Shown here: one piece after another, positions 1 through 7,613 of the stretch
Layout of the letters: every line of letters begins with the position of its first letter
How positions within the stretch are numbered: the first letter of the stretch is position 1
Source of the DNA: Sulfurovum sp.
GTDB lineage: Bacteria > Campylobacterota > Campylobacteria > Campylobacterales > Sulfurovaceae
Length of the DNA: 15,049 bases
Direction of reading: 5' to 3'
Assembly: GCA_015661795.1 (NCBI GenBank)
Contig: DQVJ01000171.1
Coordinates: 1 to 15,049 of the forward strand
Notes under the pieces: model-generated
What the model was told of the DNA's origin: nothing
What the model saw: only the letters and a program-made list of their open reading frames with translations
Database searches by the model: none
Made by a program: the position numbers and the translations under genes

Positions 1-186
1 ATCTTTTAAGTAAGCTAAAATATGTTTCATATTTTCTTTTTGTTTCTTTACTACTTCTTTCTCAAATCGTACATACCCATTTTGTATTTCATAACTCACA
101 TTTTTTTCATGCTTTTGAATTTCAGATAAAAGTTTTTTTTTCATCTCTTCTATATTATTCATTATTTCTCTGATTTTATCATTCAT
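1..186 (-). CDS. Hypothetical charged protein, N-terminal fragment
   Basis: An open frame reads leftward from ATG at 186 for 62 codons without a stop and leaves the window at base 1, so only the N-terminus is visible. The peptide starts MNDKIREIMNNIEEMKKKLL and is very rich in Lys and Glu with regularly spaced hydrophobic residues, so a helical or coiled-coil N-terminal segment is likely. A possible ribosome binding site (AAGG) lies about 10 bases upstream of the ATG. It follows the prs-lepA operon on the same strand after about 100 bp of very AT-rich DNA, so it may have its own promoter. I do not recognise the family. A larger protein with a cytosolic coiled-coil head before other domains is possible, but what follows cannot be seen. 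Confidence 0.6.
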   Translation of the reverse strand, partial: MNDKIREIMNNIEEMKKKLLSEIQKHEKNVSYEIQNGYVRFEKEVVKKQKENMKHILAYLKD

Positions 187-285
187 GTCTCATCCCTTGT
201 ATGATTTAAAAAATATATTGCATTGATAGAATATCTTTATTATGACGTATATTTTTTAAATATAGTAGATTGTTAATATTATATA
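187..285. other. AT-rich intergenic spacer
   Basis: This spacer lies between the stop of the CopD-like gene and the start of the leftmost gene, both on the minus strand. It is nearly pure A/T. An AU-only dyad at 248-264 (7-bp arms, 3-base loop) is too weak to call a terminator. No clear promoter can be picked out of the A/T background. Confidence 0.4.
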
Positions 286-732
286 TTACAGTATGTCTCG
301 TAAAACCATAGCATAATGCAGTACAACAAGGTTCAATAAGAATATGCCCATTGATGAACCTTTAGAGAAGAGTTTTTGTATCGGTGTTTTTATTTTATGT
401 AATGTCATTAAACTAATTGTCATATGTATCACTGTAAGAACAAAAATAACTGCAACTATTTGTAGTTTTATACGTAGAGCATCTATTACTTCATTAGTCA
501 CATTGGAAAATAATATAGTAATTAAACCATTGTTGTTGATCATTGTATACCCAGTAAAGAGTAAAATAATCAATGCTCCCGTCTCAAAATATCCATAAAT
601 AGGGCCTATACGTGGGTAAACAGCATCTTGATCTTCTTTTTTTCGAAGGCTTACTCCGAGTAAAAACATAAAAAAAGCTCCACCAATCCATGCGATTGCG
701 GCTACTAGATGCAGATGGATAGCCCAACCCAC
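286..732 (-). CDS. CopD/HemJ-like four-helix membrane protein
   Basis: A 148-residue integral membrane protein with four hydrophobic segments at about residues 5-27, 48-66, 87-110 and 125-143. The first helix carries His6 and His8 (HLHLVAAIAWIGGAFF), and His103 and His139 lie in later helices. This pattern of membrane-embedded histidines is seen in CopD-type copper-resistance membrane proteins and related haem-associated small membrane proteins. Metal or haem binding is an inference; the exact substrate cannot be told from sequence. The start is GTG at 732 and shares its base with the TAG stop of the preceding NifX-like gene (TAGTG), so translational coupling is likely. It is the last gene of the prs-lepA operon. 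Membership of the broad CopD-like superfamily is moderately supported; the specific function is unknown. Confidence 0.6.
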   Translation of the reverse strand: MGWAIHLHLVAAIAWIGGAFFMFLLGVSLRKKEDQDAVYPRIGPIYGYFETGALIILLFTGYTMINNNGLITILFSNVTNEVIDALRIKLQIVAVIFVLTVIHMTISLMTLHKIKTPIQKLFSKGSSMGIFLLNLVVLHYAMVLRDIL

Positions 733-1085
733 TATTTTACTTCTTTGTCATCATGTCCTAAAGAACAATATTCTTTAGCATTGTTAGCATCAAGTAAAAG
801 TAGTTCATTGGGTTTGATACGGTTATATTTTTCTGCATGCTGTATCAAATATACTGTCACACCTAAATCAAGTAATGTTAGTAATGTTTTATATCCAAGT
901 TCCTTAATGTATAAAGTATCCACATTAAGCGTTTTGAAATATTCAAAAAACTCTGGTGATTTTGATGTTTTATGCGGGTTTTCTTGTATAAATACCTGTC
1001 CTTCATCTAAAAAAGCAAAAGAGTGTGCTTTTCTAAAACGTGCAGCTATTGTTTTTTTATCTGATTCAACTGGTATCAGAGTCAT
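732..1085 (-). CDS. NifX/dinitrogenase FeMo-cofactor-fold protein
   Basis: A 117-residue soluble protein that fits the Nitro_FeMo-Co (NifX/NafY/NifB C-terminal) fold. An N-terminal strand is followed by ARFRKAHSFAFLDE (about residues 15-28) where the family has A..F..A..F.I.D. A central part (residues 54-80) reads VDTLYIKELGYKTLLTLLDLGVTVYL, in which G64 corresponds to the family's glycine before the a..aL..GI.vY helix-strand unit. The tail C107-S-L-G-H111 adds possible metal ligands. Family members bind or carry iron-sulfur or Fe-Mo cofactor intermediates, but many relatives occur outside nif loci with unknown roles. No nif genes are visible here. ATG at 1085 is one base from the lepA stop, and the TAG stop overlaps the next start, so it belongs to the prs-lepA operon. 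Fold assignment is good; function is unknown. Confidence 0.65.
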   Translation of the reverse strand: MTLIPVESDKKTIAARFRKAHSFAFLDEGQVFIQENPHKTSKSPEFFEYFKTLNVDTLYIKELGYKTLLTLLDLGVTVYLIQHAEKYNRIKPNELLLLDANNAKEYCSLGHDDKEVK

Positions 1086-1086
1086 T

Positions 1087-2898
1087 TTAACTATCCAACT
1101 TCAATACGGCCATAAACGCCTCTTGAGGCACTTGTACTTTTCCAATAGATTTCATACGTTTTTTTCCTGCTTTTTGTTTTTCTAAAAGTTTTCTTTTACG
1201 CGTAATATCTCCACCATAACATTTTGCAGTTACATTTTTACCCATTGATTTCACGTTCGACCGTGCGATAACATTGTTACCAATACTCGCTTGAATTGCA
1301 ACCTCAAATAACTGTCTAGGGATGAGTTCCTTAAGCTGTGCCACAAAAGCAAGACCGCGCGTACGTGCTTTCTCTTCAGGAACAATAATAGAGAGTGAAT
1401 CTACCACATCGCCTGCCACCCGTATGTCAAGTTTGACTAACTTACCTTCCCTGAACCCTATAGGTTCATAGTCGAAACTTGCATATCCTTTCGTTATAGA
1501 CTTTAATTTATCATAAAAATCCATTACTATCTCGTTCATAGGAATATCATATTCTAAAAGTACCCTGGTCTCGTTAAGATAATCCATCTTTATTTGTACA
1601 CCACGGCGATCATTGAGTAGTTTAATAAGATTACCTAGATATTCTTGTGGTGTTAATATCGTCGCTTTCACATAAGGTTCATATACTTTAGAAATCTTTT
1701 GTGGTTCGGGAAGTTCTGAAGGATTTTGAATCTCTATTTCTTCCCCATTGGTTTGTTCTACTCTATAGACTACCGTCGGTGCAGTAGCAATAAGTTCAAG
1801 GTTAAACTCACGTTCTAAACGCTCTTTAATCACTTCCATATGAAGCATACCCAAGAAACCTGTTCTAAATCCTGAACCAAGTGCCATAGAACTCTCAGGC
1901 TCAAAAGAGAGTGATGAGTCATTCAGTTTAAGTTTATTTAGAGCATCACGTAAATCTTCAAAACGATCTGTTTCTATAGGGTATATCCCCGCAAATACAA
2001 AAGGTTTAGCAGGTTCAAAGCCATGGATAGGTTCTGCAGTAGGTTTTTTTGCATCAGTAATGGTATCACCCACTTTTAGTGAATCAACTGTTTTCAGTCC
2101 CATGACTACTATACCTATCTCTCCTGTACGTATTTCATCTGTTTTAATAGGAGCAATCGGATTAGGATACATCAAATTAAGTACTTGATGTTCATCTTTT
2201 GTACCCATTACTTTTGCTATCTGACCTTTTGTTATCTTCCCGTCAAACACACGTATCAGGGCTAAAGCGCCCAAGTAATTATCAAACCATGAATCATAAA
2301 TAAGTGCTTTAAGTGGTGCAGTATCATCACCTACTGGGGAAGGGATACGTTCCACAATACTATCTACAAGTTCGGCCACACCTTCTCCTGTCTTTGCTGA
2401 GACTAAGTTATGTTCAGTTGCATCTATACCTATGGCTTCTTCAAGTTCGGCAAGAACTCTGTCTGGATCAGCTGCAGGCAGGTCAATTTTATTGACAACA
2501 GGAAGGAGTTCAAGGTCATTTTCTATAGCAATATATACATTGGCAATAGTCTGGGCTTCTACACCCTGTGCAGCATCTACAATGAGAAGTGCCCCATCAC
2601 TCGAAGCTAAAGAGCGGCTTACTTCGTATGAAAAATCTACATGACCCGGAGTATCAATGAGATTCAGAATATAATGTTCTCCATCCTTTTCATAATCCAA
2701 CCGTACAGACTGTGCTTTAATGGTGATACCTCGTTCTTTTTCGATATCCATAGTATCCATGACCTGTGCAGACATCTGTCTATCACTCACTGCGCCACAC
2801 TCTTGTATTATACGGTCTGCCAATGTAGACTTACCATGGTCAATATGTGCGATAATCGAAAAGTTACGTATATTCTTCTGAGATACTTTATTTTCCAT
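1087..2898 (-). CDS. lepA: Elongation factor 4 (LepA), ribosome-associated translational GTPase
   Basis: A 603-residue protein, close to the usual LepA length of about 600. LepA is a translational GTPase that binds the ribosome and affects translocation and ribosome biogenesis under stress. All G-domain motifs are present: G1 AHIDHGKST from residue 17, switch I RGITI at 56-60, G3 DTPGH at 82-86 and G4 NKID at 136-139. The EF-G-like domains follow. The LepA-specific C-terminal domain ends in the basic stretch GGDITRKRKLLEKQKAGKKRMKSIG..., typical of the family and used for tRNA/rRNA contact. ATG at 2898 overlaps the prs stop by one base (TAATG), indicating coupled translation. It is followed after one base by the NifX-like gene. 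Complete, with nothing missing. Confidence 0.98.
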   Translation of the reverse strand: MENKVSQKNIRNFSIIAHIDHGKSTLADRIIQECGAVSDRQMSAQVMDTMDIEKERGITIKAQSVRLDYEKDGEHYILNLIDTPGHVDFSYEVSRSLASSDGALLIVDAAQGVEAQTIANVYIAIENDLELLPVVNKIDLPAADPDRVLAELEEAIGIDATEHNLVSAKTGEGVAELVDSIVERIPSPVGDDTAPLKALIYDSWFDNYLGALALIRVFDGKITKGQIAKVMGTKDEHQVLNLMYPNPIAPIKTDEIRTGEIGIVVMGLKTVDSLKVGDTITDAKKPTAEPIHGFEPAKPFVFAGIYPIETDRFEDLRDALNKLKLNDSSLSFEPESSMALGSGFRTGFLGMLHMEVIKERLEREFNLELIATAPTVVYRVEQTNGEEIEIQNPSELPEPQKISKVYEPYVKATILTPQEYLGNLIKLLNDRRGVQIKMDYLNETRVLLEYDIPMNEIVMDFYDKLKSITKGYASFDYEPIGFREGKLVKLDIRVAGDVVDSLSIIVPEEKARTRGLAFVAQLKELIPRQLFEVAIQASIGNNVIARSNVKSMGKNVTAKCYGGDITRKRKLLEKQKAGKKRMKSIGKVQVPQEAFMAVLKLDS

Positions 2899-3833
2899 TA
2901 ATTAGTCTCAAATAAAGAGTTTACGCTCTCATTATTATGTACTCTACGTATTACTTCACCTAACATAGAAGCTGTTGAAAGCATCTTTATTTTTGAAGAT
3001 GCTTTTATCATAGGGATAGTATTCGCTACTACCAATTCATCCAATTCACCCTCTTCTATACGTTCATAGGCTGGACCTGAAAGTACAGGATGGGTACAAC
3101 ATGCCATCACTGAATTCGCACCCAACGCTTTTAGTGCAGCTGCACCTTTTACCATAGTTCCTGCTGTATCTATCATATCGTCAATTAATATAATATCTTT
3201 CCCTTTTACTTCACCAATGACATTCATCACTTCAGACTCATTTGCTTTTTCTCGACGTTTATCCACAATAACCATATCAAGACCAAGCCTATTGGCAAAA
3301 TACCTAGCTCTAGCTACACCCCCAATATCGGGAGAAGCAATGACTGGGTTTTTAAAGTTTTTTGCTTTGATATAATCCATAAATAAAATAGCCCCATAAA
3401 GGTTATCAACAGGAATATCAAAGAAACCCTGTATCTGCGAGGCATGAAGGTCAACAGTAACCATACGTGTAATACCTGCTGTTTCCATGAGGTTTGCTAC
3501 AAGTTTTGCTGTAATTGGCACTCTTGGTGCTGCCTTCCTGTCTTGTCTTGCATAACCATAGTAAGGCACCACCGCGGTGATAGATTTTGCTGAAGAACGC
3601 TTCAACGCATCTGTCATAATTAACAGTTCCATAAGATTGGCATTAGCTGGTGCAGAGGTTGGTTGTATGATAAAAACATCTTTACCACGTACAGATTCTG
3701 CAATTTGAACAGAAATTTCACCATCTGAAAAACGTTTGATACTTGCTTTTGAAAGAGGCATTTCAAGATACTTAGCTATCTCTTCAGAAAGTTCAGGGTT
3801 TGATGTTCCAGAAAATATCATATATCCACTCAT
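2898..3833 (-). CDS. prs: Ribose-phosphate pyrophosphokinase (PRPP synthetase)
   Basis: A 311-residue class I PRPP synthetase. It transfers pyrophosphate from ATP to ribose 5-phosphate, giving PRPP for purine, pyrimidine, histidine, tryptophan and NAD synthesis. Diagnostic parts are the N-terminal GYMIFSGTSNPELSEEIA, the substrate loop RFSDGEISVQI (34-44), VVPYYGYARQDRK (88-100), the catalytic region TVDLHASQIQGFFDIPVDNL with His130, and the PRPP-binding signature LIDDMIDTAGTM (216-227). The ATG at 3833 gives the conserved N-terminus; a downstream ATG at codon 5 would remove conserved residues. AAAGG lies about 10 bases upstream. It is the first gene of a four-gene minus-strand operon and is divergent from the DUF2062 gene. 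Confidence 0.98.
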   Translation of the reverse strand: MSGYMIFSGTSNPELSEEIAKYLEMPLSKASIKRFSDGEISVQIAESVRGKDVFIIQPTSAPANANLMELLIMTDALKRSSAKSITAVVPYYGYARQDRKAAPRVPITAKLVANLMETAGITRMVTVDLHASQIQGFFDIPVDNLYGAILFMDYIKAKNFKNPVIASPDIGGVARARYFANRLGLDMVIVDKRREKANESEVMNVIGEVKGKDIILIDDMIDTAGTMVKGAAALKALGANSVMACCTHPVLSGPAYERIEEGELDELVVANTIPMIKASSKIKMLSTASMLGEVIRRVHNNESVNSLFETN

Positions 3834-3955
3834 ATATTTTGTACCTTTGTGTCTATTTTATTAGGTGTATTTTACACAAAACATCATAAAAAGGGGATTT
3901 AAAGGCATGGAGTATTACACTTATGCATGTTAAATGATAATTATGGACATCCTTG
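3834..3955. promoter_or_regulatory. Divergent prs / DUF2062 promoter region
   Basis: About 120 bp separate the two divergent genes and must hold both promoters. On the minus strand a TAAAAT hexamer (3869-3874) about 35 bases before the prs start is a plausible -10 box without a recognisable -35, as is common in Campylobacterota. It lies within a small dyad GTGTA-TTT-TACAC (3865-3877), which could be an operator or chance. No clear plus-strand promoter was identified. Confidence 0.3.
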
Positions 3956-4465
3956 ATGCGTAAATTCTTTAGAAAAAAAACTTCAGGTCGAGGTAAAATA
4001 GATACTTTTTTAGACAAATACAATCTTCCTAGAGCTTATTTCAATATCAATAGAAAAATGGTTACCAGAGGTGTATTTGTAGGTTTATTTTGGGGCTTCA
4101 TACCTATGCCTATGCAAATGTTGGCTGTAGTGGCTACTACTCCTTTTATACGCTTCAATGTTCCCATAGCCATTGCTATGGTTTGGCTTTCCAACCCTTT
4201 TACAATGCCACCAATGTATTACATAGAATACCTCACTGGTAATTTCATTTTAGGTCACGAAAATATTAAAGATATTGAGCTTACCCTAGAATGGTTTTCA
4301 GCCAATATTGGAGATATTTTTATCCCATTATACGTAGGCACTGCTTTTTATTCTATCGTTGTTTCCACACTTATTTATTTTGTGCTCAATTGGCTCTGGA
4401 TCAAGTCAGTGAAAGAAGAAAAGTCTGAAAAAGAAGAAAAAAGACGTTCTAAGAAAAAAGATTAA
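3956..4465 (+). CDS. DUF2062 small membrane protein
   Basis: A 169-residue protein matching the DUF2062 pattern. A basic N-terminus (MRKFFRKKTSGRGKID) leads to a hydrophobic block RGVFVGLFWGFIPMPMQM (about 38-55). This is followed by VPIAIAMVWLSNPFTMPPMYYIEYLTG (about 69-95), where the conserved SNP-T-PP-Y core of the family is visible. A second membrane region lies at about 121-149, and the protein ends in a Lys/Glu tail (VKEEKSEKEEKRRSKKKD). The family sits in the inner membrane and has no established function. ATG at 3956 is preferred over the TTG one codon upstream, with GGA at 3945-3947 as a weak ribosome site. Its stop is one base from the stop of convergent mnmA. Confidence 0.8.
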   Translation: MRKFFRKKTSGRGKIDTFLDKYNLPRAYFNINRKMVTRGVFVGLFWGFIPMPMQMLAVVATTPFIRFNVPIAIAMVWLSNPFTMPPMYYIEYLTGNFILGHENIKDIELTLEWFSANIGDIFIPLYVGTAFYSIVVSTLIYFVLNWLWIKSVKEEKSEKEEKRRSKKKD

Positions 4466-4466
4466 C

Positions 4467-5492
4467 TTAGCAGATAACGCCTCCACCTAATAATTTATCC
4501 TCTTCATAAAAAGCAGCTATTTGTCCTTTTGCAAGTCCAAAAACAGGTTCTTCCAGTGACACTTTCGCCCTACCATCACGAATGGAAACATGGCAAGGTA
4601 CTGCCTGTGTTCGATAACGGACTTTTACCTTACAATCAAATTCACTCAGTTCTTTAAAAAGATTAATTTGTTTCACTTCAAAGGCATGTTCTTCTAGTTT
4701 TTCTTTAGTACCTACGACAATCTGATTTGTATCTGCTTTTATCTCTAAAACAAAATGTGGGTCATGTGCGCCATCTACAAAGAAACCTCTTCTTTTCCCA
4801 ATGGTATAATGCATATAACCTTTATGTGTCCCTATCACATTGCCTTCTGTATCTAACGTTTCACCTGGCATATCTATATCCATATGTTTAGCTAAAACCT
4901 TATCATAAGTATTTTCCACGAAGCAGATTTCAGAACTTTCTGCTTGTGTAGCAAAGTCTTTTAATACATCAATATTAGCTGCATACGCTTTCACATCTGG
5001 CTTTACCCAAGTTCCTAATGGGAAAATGAGACGTGGTAGTACTTCCTTTTTTACCTCACATAAGAAATAACTTTGATCTTTATTGGGATCTTCTGCCATA
5101 TAAATAAATTCACCGTCACATTTGATATAATGCCCAGTAGCAACATACTCTGCTCCAATACTGTCTGCAAATTCGACCATCTTTCCAAACTTTATTGTAC
5201 GGTTGCACATGACACATGGGTTGGGTGTTAAACCTTCCTTGTAACTCTCGACAAAATAATCATACACTTCATCTTTAAACTCACTTGAGAGATCATGAAA
5301 ATGGACTTTTATGCCTAAATAATCTGCAACTCTTTGGGCTTTTGTAAAATTAGACTCATGATAACCTGGTTTATGGTGTAACTTCATATACACCCCTTCT
5401 ACTTCATATCCTTCTTTTTGAAGAAGGATTGCTGTTACAGTTGAGTCAACACCTCCACTCATACCTACCAATACTTTTTTTCCCTTAGTCAT
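4467..5492 (-). CDS. mnmA: tRNA-specific 2-thiouridylase MnmA
   Basis: MnmA adenylates and thiolates U34 of tRNA-Lys, -Glu and -Gln (s2U34). The protein has the PP-loop ATPase motif VGMSGGVDS near the N-terminus. The active-site cysteine lies in NPCVMCNRTIKF (second Cys, equivalent to the E. coli nucleophile). The persulfide-accepting Cys is in SSEICFVEN, and VATGHY and the C-terminal beta-barrel follow. The frame opens at ATG 5504, but I choose ATG 5492 (341 residues). GAGG lies six bases before 5492, while no ribosome site precedes 5504, and the family usually begins just before the K-V-L-V-G-M-S-G-G strand. It is the last gene of the aroQ-to-mnmA run, about 50 bp after the SpoA gene, and converges on the DUF2062 gene with one base between the stops. 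Confidence 0.96.
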   Translation of the reverse strand: MTKGKKVLVGMSGGVDSTVTAILLQKEGYEVEGVYMKLHHKPGYHESNFTKAQRVADYLGIKVHFHDLSSEFKDEVYDYFVESYKEGLTPNPCVMCNRTIKFGKMVEFADSIGAEYVATGHYIKCDGEFIYMAEDPNKDQSYFLCEVKKEVLPRLIFPLGTWVKPDVKAYAANIDVLKDFATQAESSEICFVENTYDKVLAKHMDIDMPGETLDTEGNVIGTHKGYMHYTIGKRRGFFVDGAHDPHFVLEIKADTNQIVVGTKEKLEEHAFEVKQINLFKELSEFDCKVKVRYRTQAVPCHVSIRDGRAKVSLEEPVFGLAKGQIAAFYEEDKLLGGGVIC

Positions 5493-5540
5493 TGAGTACC
5501 TCATTATGGTTATTTTTGATTCTTCTTTTTTCTATTTTAT

Positions 5541-6014
5541 TCATTTTTTGACTCGTTTTATTTGTATAGCAATTTCATCATCCACTTCTATAAGTGCACC
5601 CACTGCTATGTATACATCATTTACGAAAAGTTTCACTTCTTGTAAATTTAGCTGTTCAATACTTAGTTGCCGACCTACTTTAAGTTCTCTAATATGAAGT
5701 ACAGAAAAGAGGCATTTTACTTTTTCATATTTTTTAGTATCTGCCTGTTTTAGCGTATCTTTTTCTAAATAGATGATTTTAATTTTTTGACTATTTTCAT
5801 CTTCTAAAAGTTCTACTTTTGCACATATTTTCCCATTAGACATAAGCATAAAATCTAATACATCCAGTCCTAATAACAATACATCATCAACAGATAATTT
5901 TTTAAGTACTTTACTTTTTACAAAAAATGGAGGTAGCGTTAATTCATACTCTGGGTATAGTTTATGCTTTTGCATCATTTTTTCAAGGTGCACTGCTTGT
6001 GTTTCACCCTTCAT
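5541..6014 (-). CDS. Small double SpoA-domain (FliN/SctQ-like) protein
   Basis: A protein of about 157 residues. Its C-terminal part, HIRELKVGRQLSIEQLNLQE followed by VKLFVNDVYIAVGALIEVDDEIAIQIKRVKK, reads like a SpoA (surface presentation of antigens) domain. That fold is found in FliN, FliM, FliY and the type III secretion protein SctQ. It shows the L..G..L.......V.L.VN...IA.G.....D..AI.I pattern. An earlier segment, VLKKLSVDDVLLLGLDVLDF then MLMSNGKICAKVELLED, looks like a second, more diverged copy. There is no CheC or FliM N-terminal domain. The frame opens with GTG at 6023; I prefer ATG 6014, still overlapping the flhF stop by 11 bases, so coupling with flhF is likely. In H. pylori flhF is followed by flhG, not by such a gene. 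A flagellar switch or export relative is the best guess; the exact role is unknown. Confidence 0.65.
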   Translation of the reverse strand: MKGETQAVHLEKMMQKHKLYPEYELTLPPFFVKSKVLKKLSVDDVLLLGLDVLDFMLMSNGKICAKVELLEDENSQKIKIIYLEKDTLKQADTKKYEKVKCLFSVLHIRELKVGRQLSIEQLNLQEVKLFVNDVYIAVGALIEVDDEIAIQIKRVKK

Positions 6015-7095
6015 CAATGTCACCGATAAACTTTTCTAACAAAAACTCTTTATCTGCAAACAATAAATCATCAGGTACCTCTTGACCTGTAGAAAAATAA
6101 CTCATTGGAAGTTTGTAAAGTAACATAAAGTTCAGTAAAGTACCAAAGTGTTTTGTTTCATCAAACTTAGAAATAATGAGTGAATCAAGATTTAAAAATG
6201 AAAAGTTTTTATAAATATCTTCCATATCTTCGTATTTAACCGTTGCGGAGAGAACAAGGTGTACTTCCAATTTTTTAGGTGTTTGTGTTTTCACAAACTC
6301 AACTGTTTTAATAAATTTATGTGTATCATAAGGGGACATACCTGCTGTGTCCACGAGTATAACGTCATAATCAGATAAACGTTTTTCAAGTGTATCCTTA
6401 AAACTATCTACATCACTGAGACATATATGTTCTATTTGCATAATATCTGCGTAATGTTCAAGTTGTTCCACTGCACCTACTTTATATGAATCTAGGTTCA
6501 CTAAAGCAACCTTATATGGTTTTTCAAGTAAATAGGCATACCTTGCTGCCAATTTAGCTATAGTGGTTGTTTTTCCTACCCCTGTTGGCCCAACAAGCAT
6601 CATAATTTTTGGTACTGAAAAATCTTCATCTCTTATCTGTAATGATGCATCTATCTCTTCTAGTAAATAAGAAACCAATAAAGATGCATCTTCAATAATA
6701 TCTGTACCTATCAATGCCTGAAAAATGCTATCTAACCATAAGGATGAAATACCTTTTTTCACAAATAACTTCTTTACTTCAGTAATAACTGTATTGCCTT
6801 TTTCTAACTCTTGATAAATATCATCTTTTAGTAATTCGAGTTGTGCTTTTAGTTCATCTATTTGACAGAGTAATGCTTCATCTTCTTTATCTTGATGATT
6901 TTCATTGTTACTTAGACCAAATGACTGTTCCCTAAAGAGTTCCTCTGGTACTGCAATGATGACTTCACTACGTAAAACACCATCTTCATACTTTATCTGC
7001 TTGGCTGCGACAAGAGAAATAGTATCACCATATTTCTCTACTGCCTGTGCATATGCATCTGTGGGGTTTGAAGCAACAAATGTTTCGTTAATCAT
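6004..7095 (-). CDS. flhF: FlhF, SRP-type GTPase
   Basis: FlhF is an SRP/FtsY-like GTPase that positions flagella and recruits the first flagellar components. The 363-residue protein has the typical FlhF N-terminus (NPTDAYAQAVEKYGDTISLVAAKQI, about 10-34), a short variable linker, then the NG domain. Visible motifs are the P-loop GPTGVGKTTTIAKLAARYA (from 169), LDSYKVGAVEQL (201-212, normally TDTYRIGA.EQL), G3 VDTAGMSP (248-255) and G4 SKFDE (309-313, normally TKLDE). It is shorter than the roughly 450-residue FlhF of Helicobacter and Campylobacter, mostly in the linker, but close to the Bacillus length. A good ribosome site (AAGGAA) precedes ATG 7095. folK lies 12 bp upstream and the SpoA gene overlaps its end. 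No flhG follows. Confidence 0.93.
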   Translation of the reverse strand: MINETFVASNPTDAYAQAVEKYGDTISLVAAKQIKYEDGVLRSEVIIAVPEELFREQSFGLSNNENHQDKEDEALLCQIDELKAQLELLKDDIYQELEKGNTVITEVKKLFVKKGISSLWLDSIFQALIGTDIIEDASLLVSYLLEEIDASLQIRDEDFSVPKIMMLVGPTGVGKTTTIAKLAARYAYLLEKPYKVALVNLDSYKVGAVEQLEHYADIMQIEHICLSDVDSFKDTLEKRLSDYDVILVDTAGMSPYDTHKFIKTVEFVKTQTPKKLEVHLVLSATVKYEDMEDIYKNFSFLNLDSLIISKFDETKHFGTLLNFMLLYKLPMSYFSTGQEVPDDLLFADKEFLLEKFIGDIDEG

Positions 7096-7107
7096 CTTTT
7101 TCCTTCA

Positions 7108-7596
7108 TTAAATTTGTCCTTTCATATAAGCAAGAGGAATGATTACAGAATTTCTATTCATCCATTCTGGATGAGGAAGTGTTAAGTTTTTTGTATCTAC
7201 CTTTATATTTTCATAAAATATGATATCAATATCTAATGTTCTAGGAGCATCCTTAAATAATCTTTTACGTCCAAATACTCTTTCAATACGTAAGATATAA
7301 CATAACAATGCTTTAGGTGTCAAACGTGTTTCAATGAGTATCAATGAATTATAAAAATCATTCTGTTCCATATATCCAAATGGGGGATTTTTAAGAATAG
7401 GTGCTGTTTCTACAATATTCACAAAATATGATCGTTTCAAATACCAGAATAGATGCTCAAAACGGCGTAGAACATCCCCTATATTTCCACCAATGCCAAG
7501 TAAAACCTTATGTCCCCCTCTAGACTTTGTCACATAAGGGTAATGTGAGGTAAAAATTAATGTATGTTTATGATCTAAAATATTTTTTTTTACCAC
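7108..7596 (-). CDS. folK: HPPK, dihydropterin pyrophosphokinase of folate synthesis
   Basis: FolK transfers pyrophosphate from ATP to 6-hydroxymethyl-7,8-dihydropterin in the folate pathway. Conserved parts are the first strand KVLLGIGGNIGDVLRRF (30-46), QNDFYNSLILIET (78-90) for pterin contact, FGRKR (108-112), and the Mg-binding RTLDIDIIFY with Asp122 and Asp124. PHPEWMNRNSVIIPL (141-155) follows. The start is GTG 7596 with a good GAGG five bases upstream. This gives an N-terminal extension of about 28 residues (including IFTSHYPYV) before the usual HPPK start; the extension may be a feature of this phylum. The pepQ stop is 17 bp upstream and flhF begins 12 bp downstream, matching the order in Helicobacter. 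Confidence 0.95.
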   Translation of the reverse strand: MVKKNILDHKHTLIFTSHYPYVTKSRGGHKVLLGIGGNIGDVLRRFEHLFWYLKRSYFVNIVETAPILKNPPFGYMEQNDFYNSLILIETRLTPKALLCYILRIERVFGRKRLFKDAPRTLDIDIIFYENIKVDTKNLTLPHPEWMNRNSVIIPLAYMKGQI

Positions 7597-7613
7597 TGTT
7601 ACCTCAATGTGTT

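Noticed and set aside
248..264. AU-only dyad after the CopD-like gene, considered as a terminator
   Set aside because: The stem has no G-C pair, and such dyads are expected by chance in this A/T background.
709..1185. Plus-strand open frame of 158 codons
   Set aside because: It crosses the junctions of three well-supported minus-strand genes and its translation is low-complexity with no motif.
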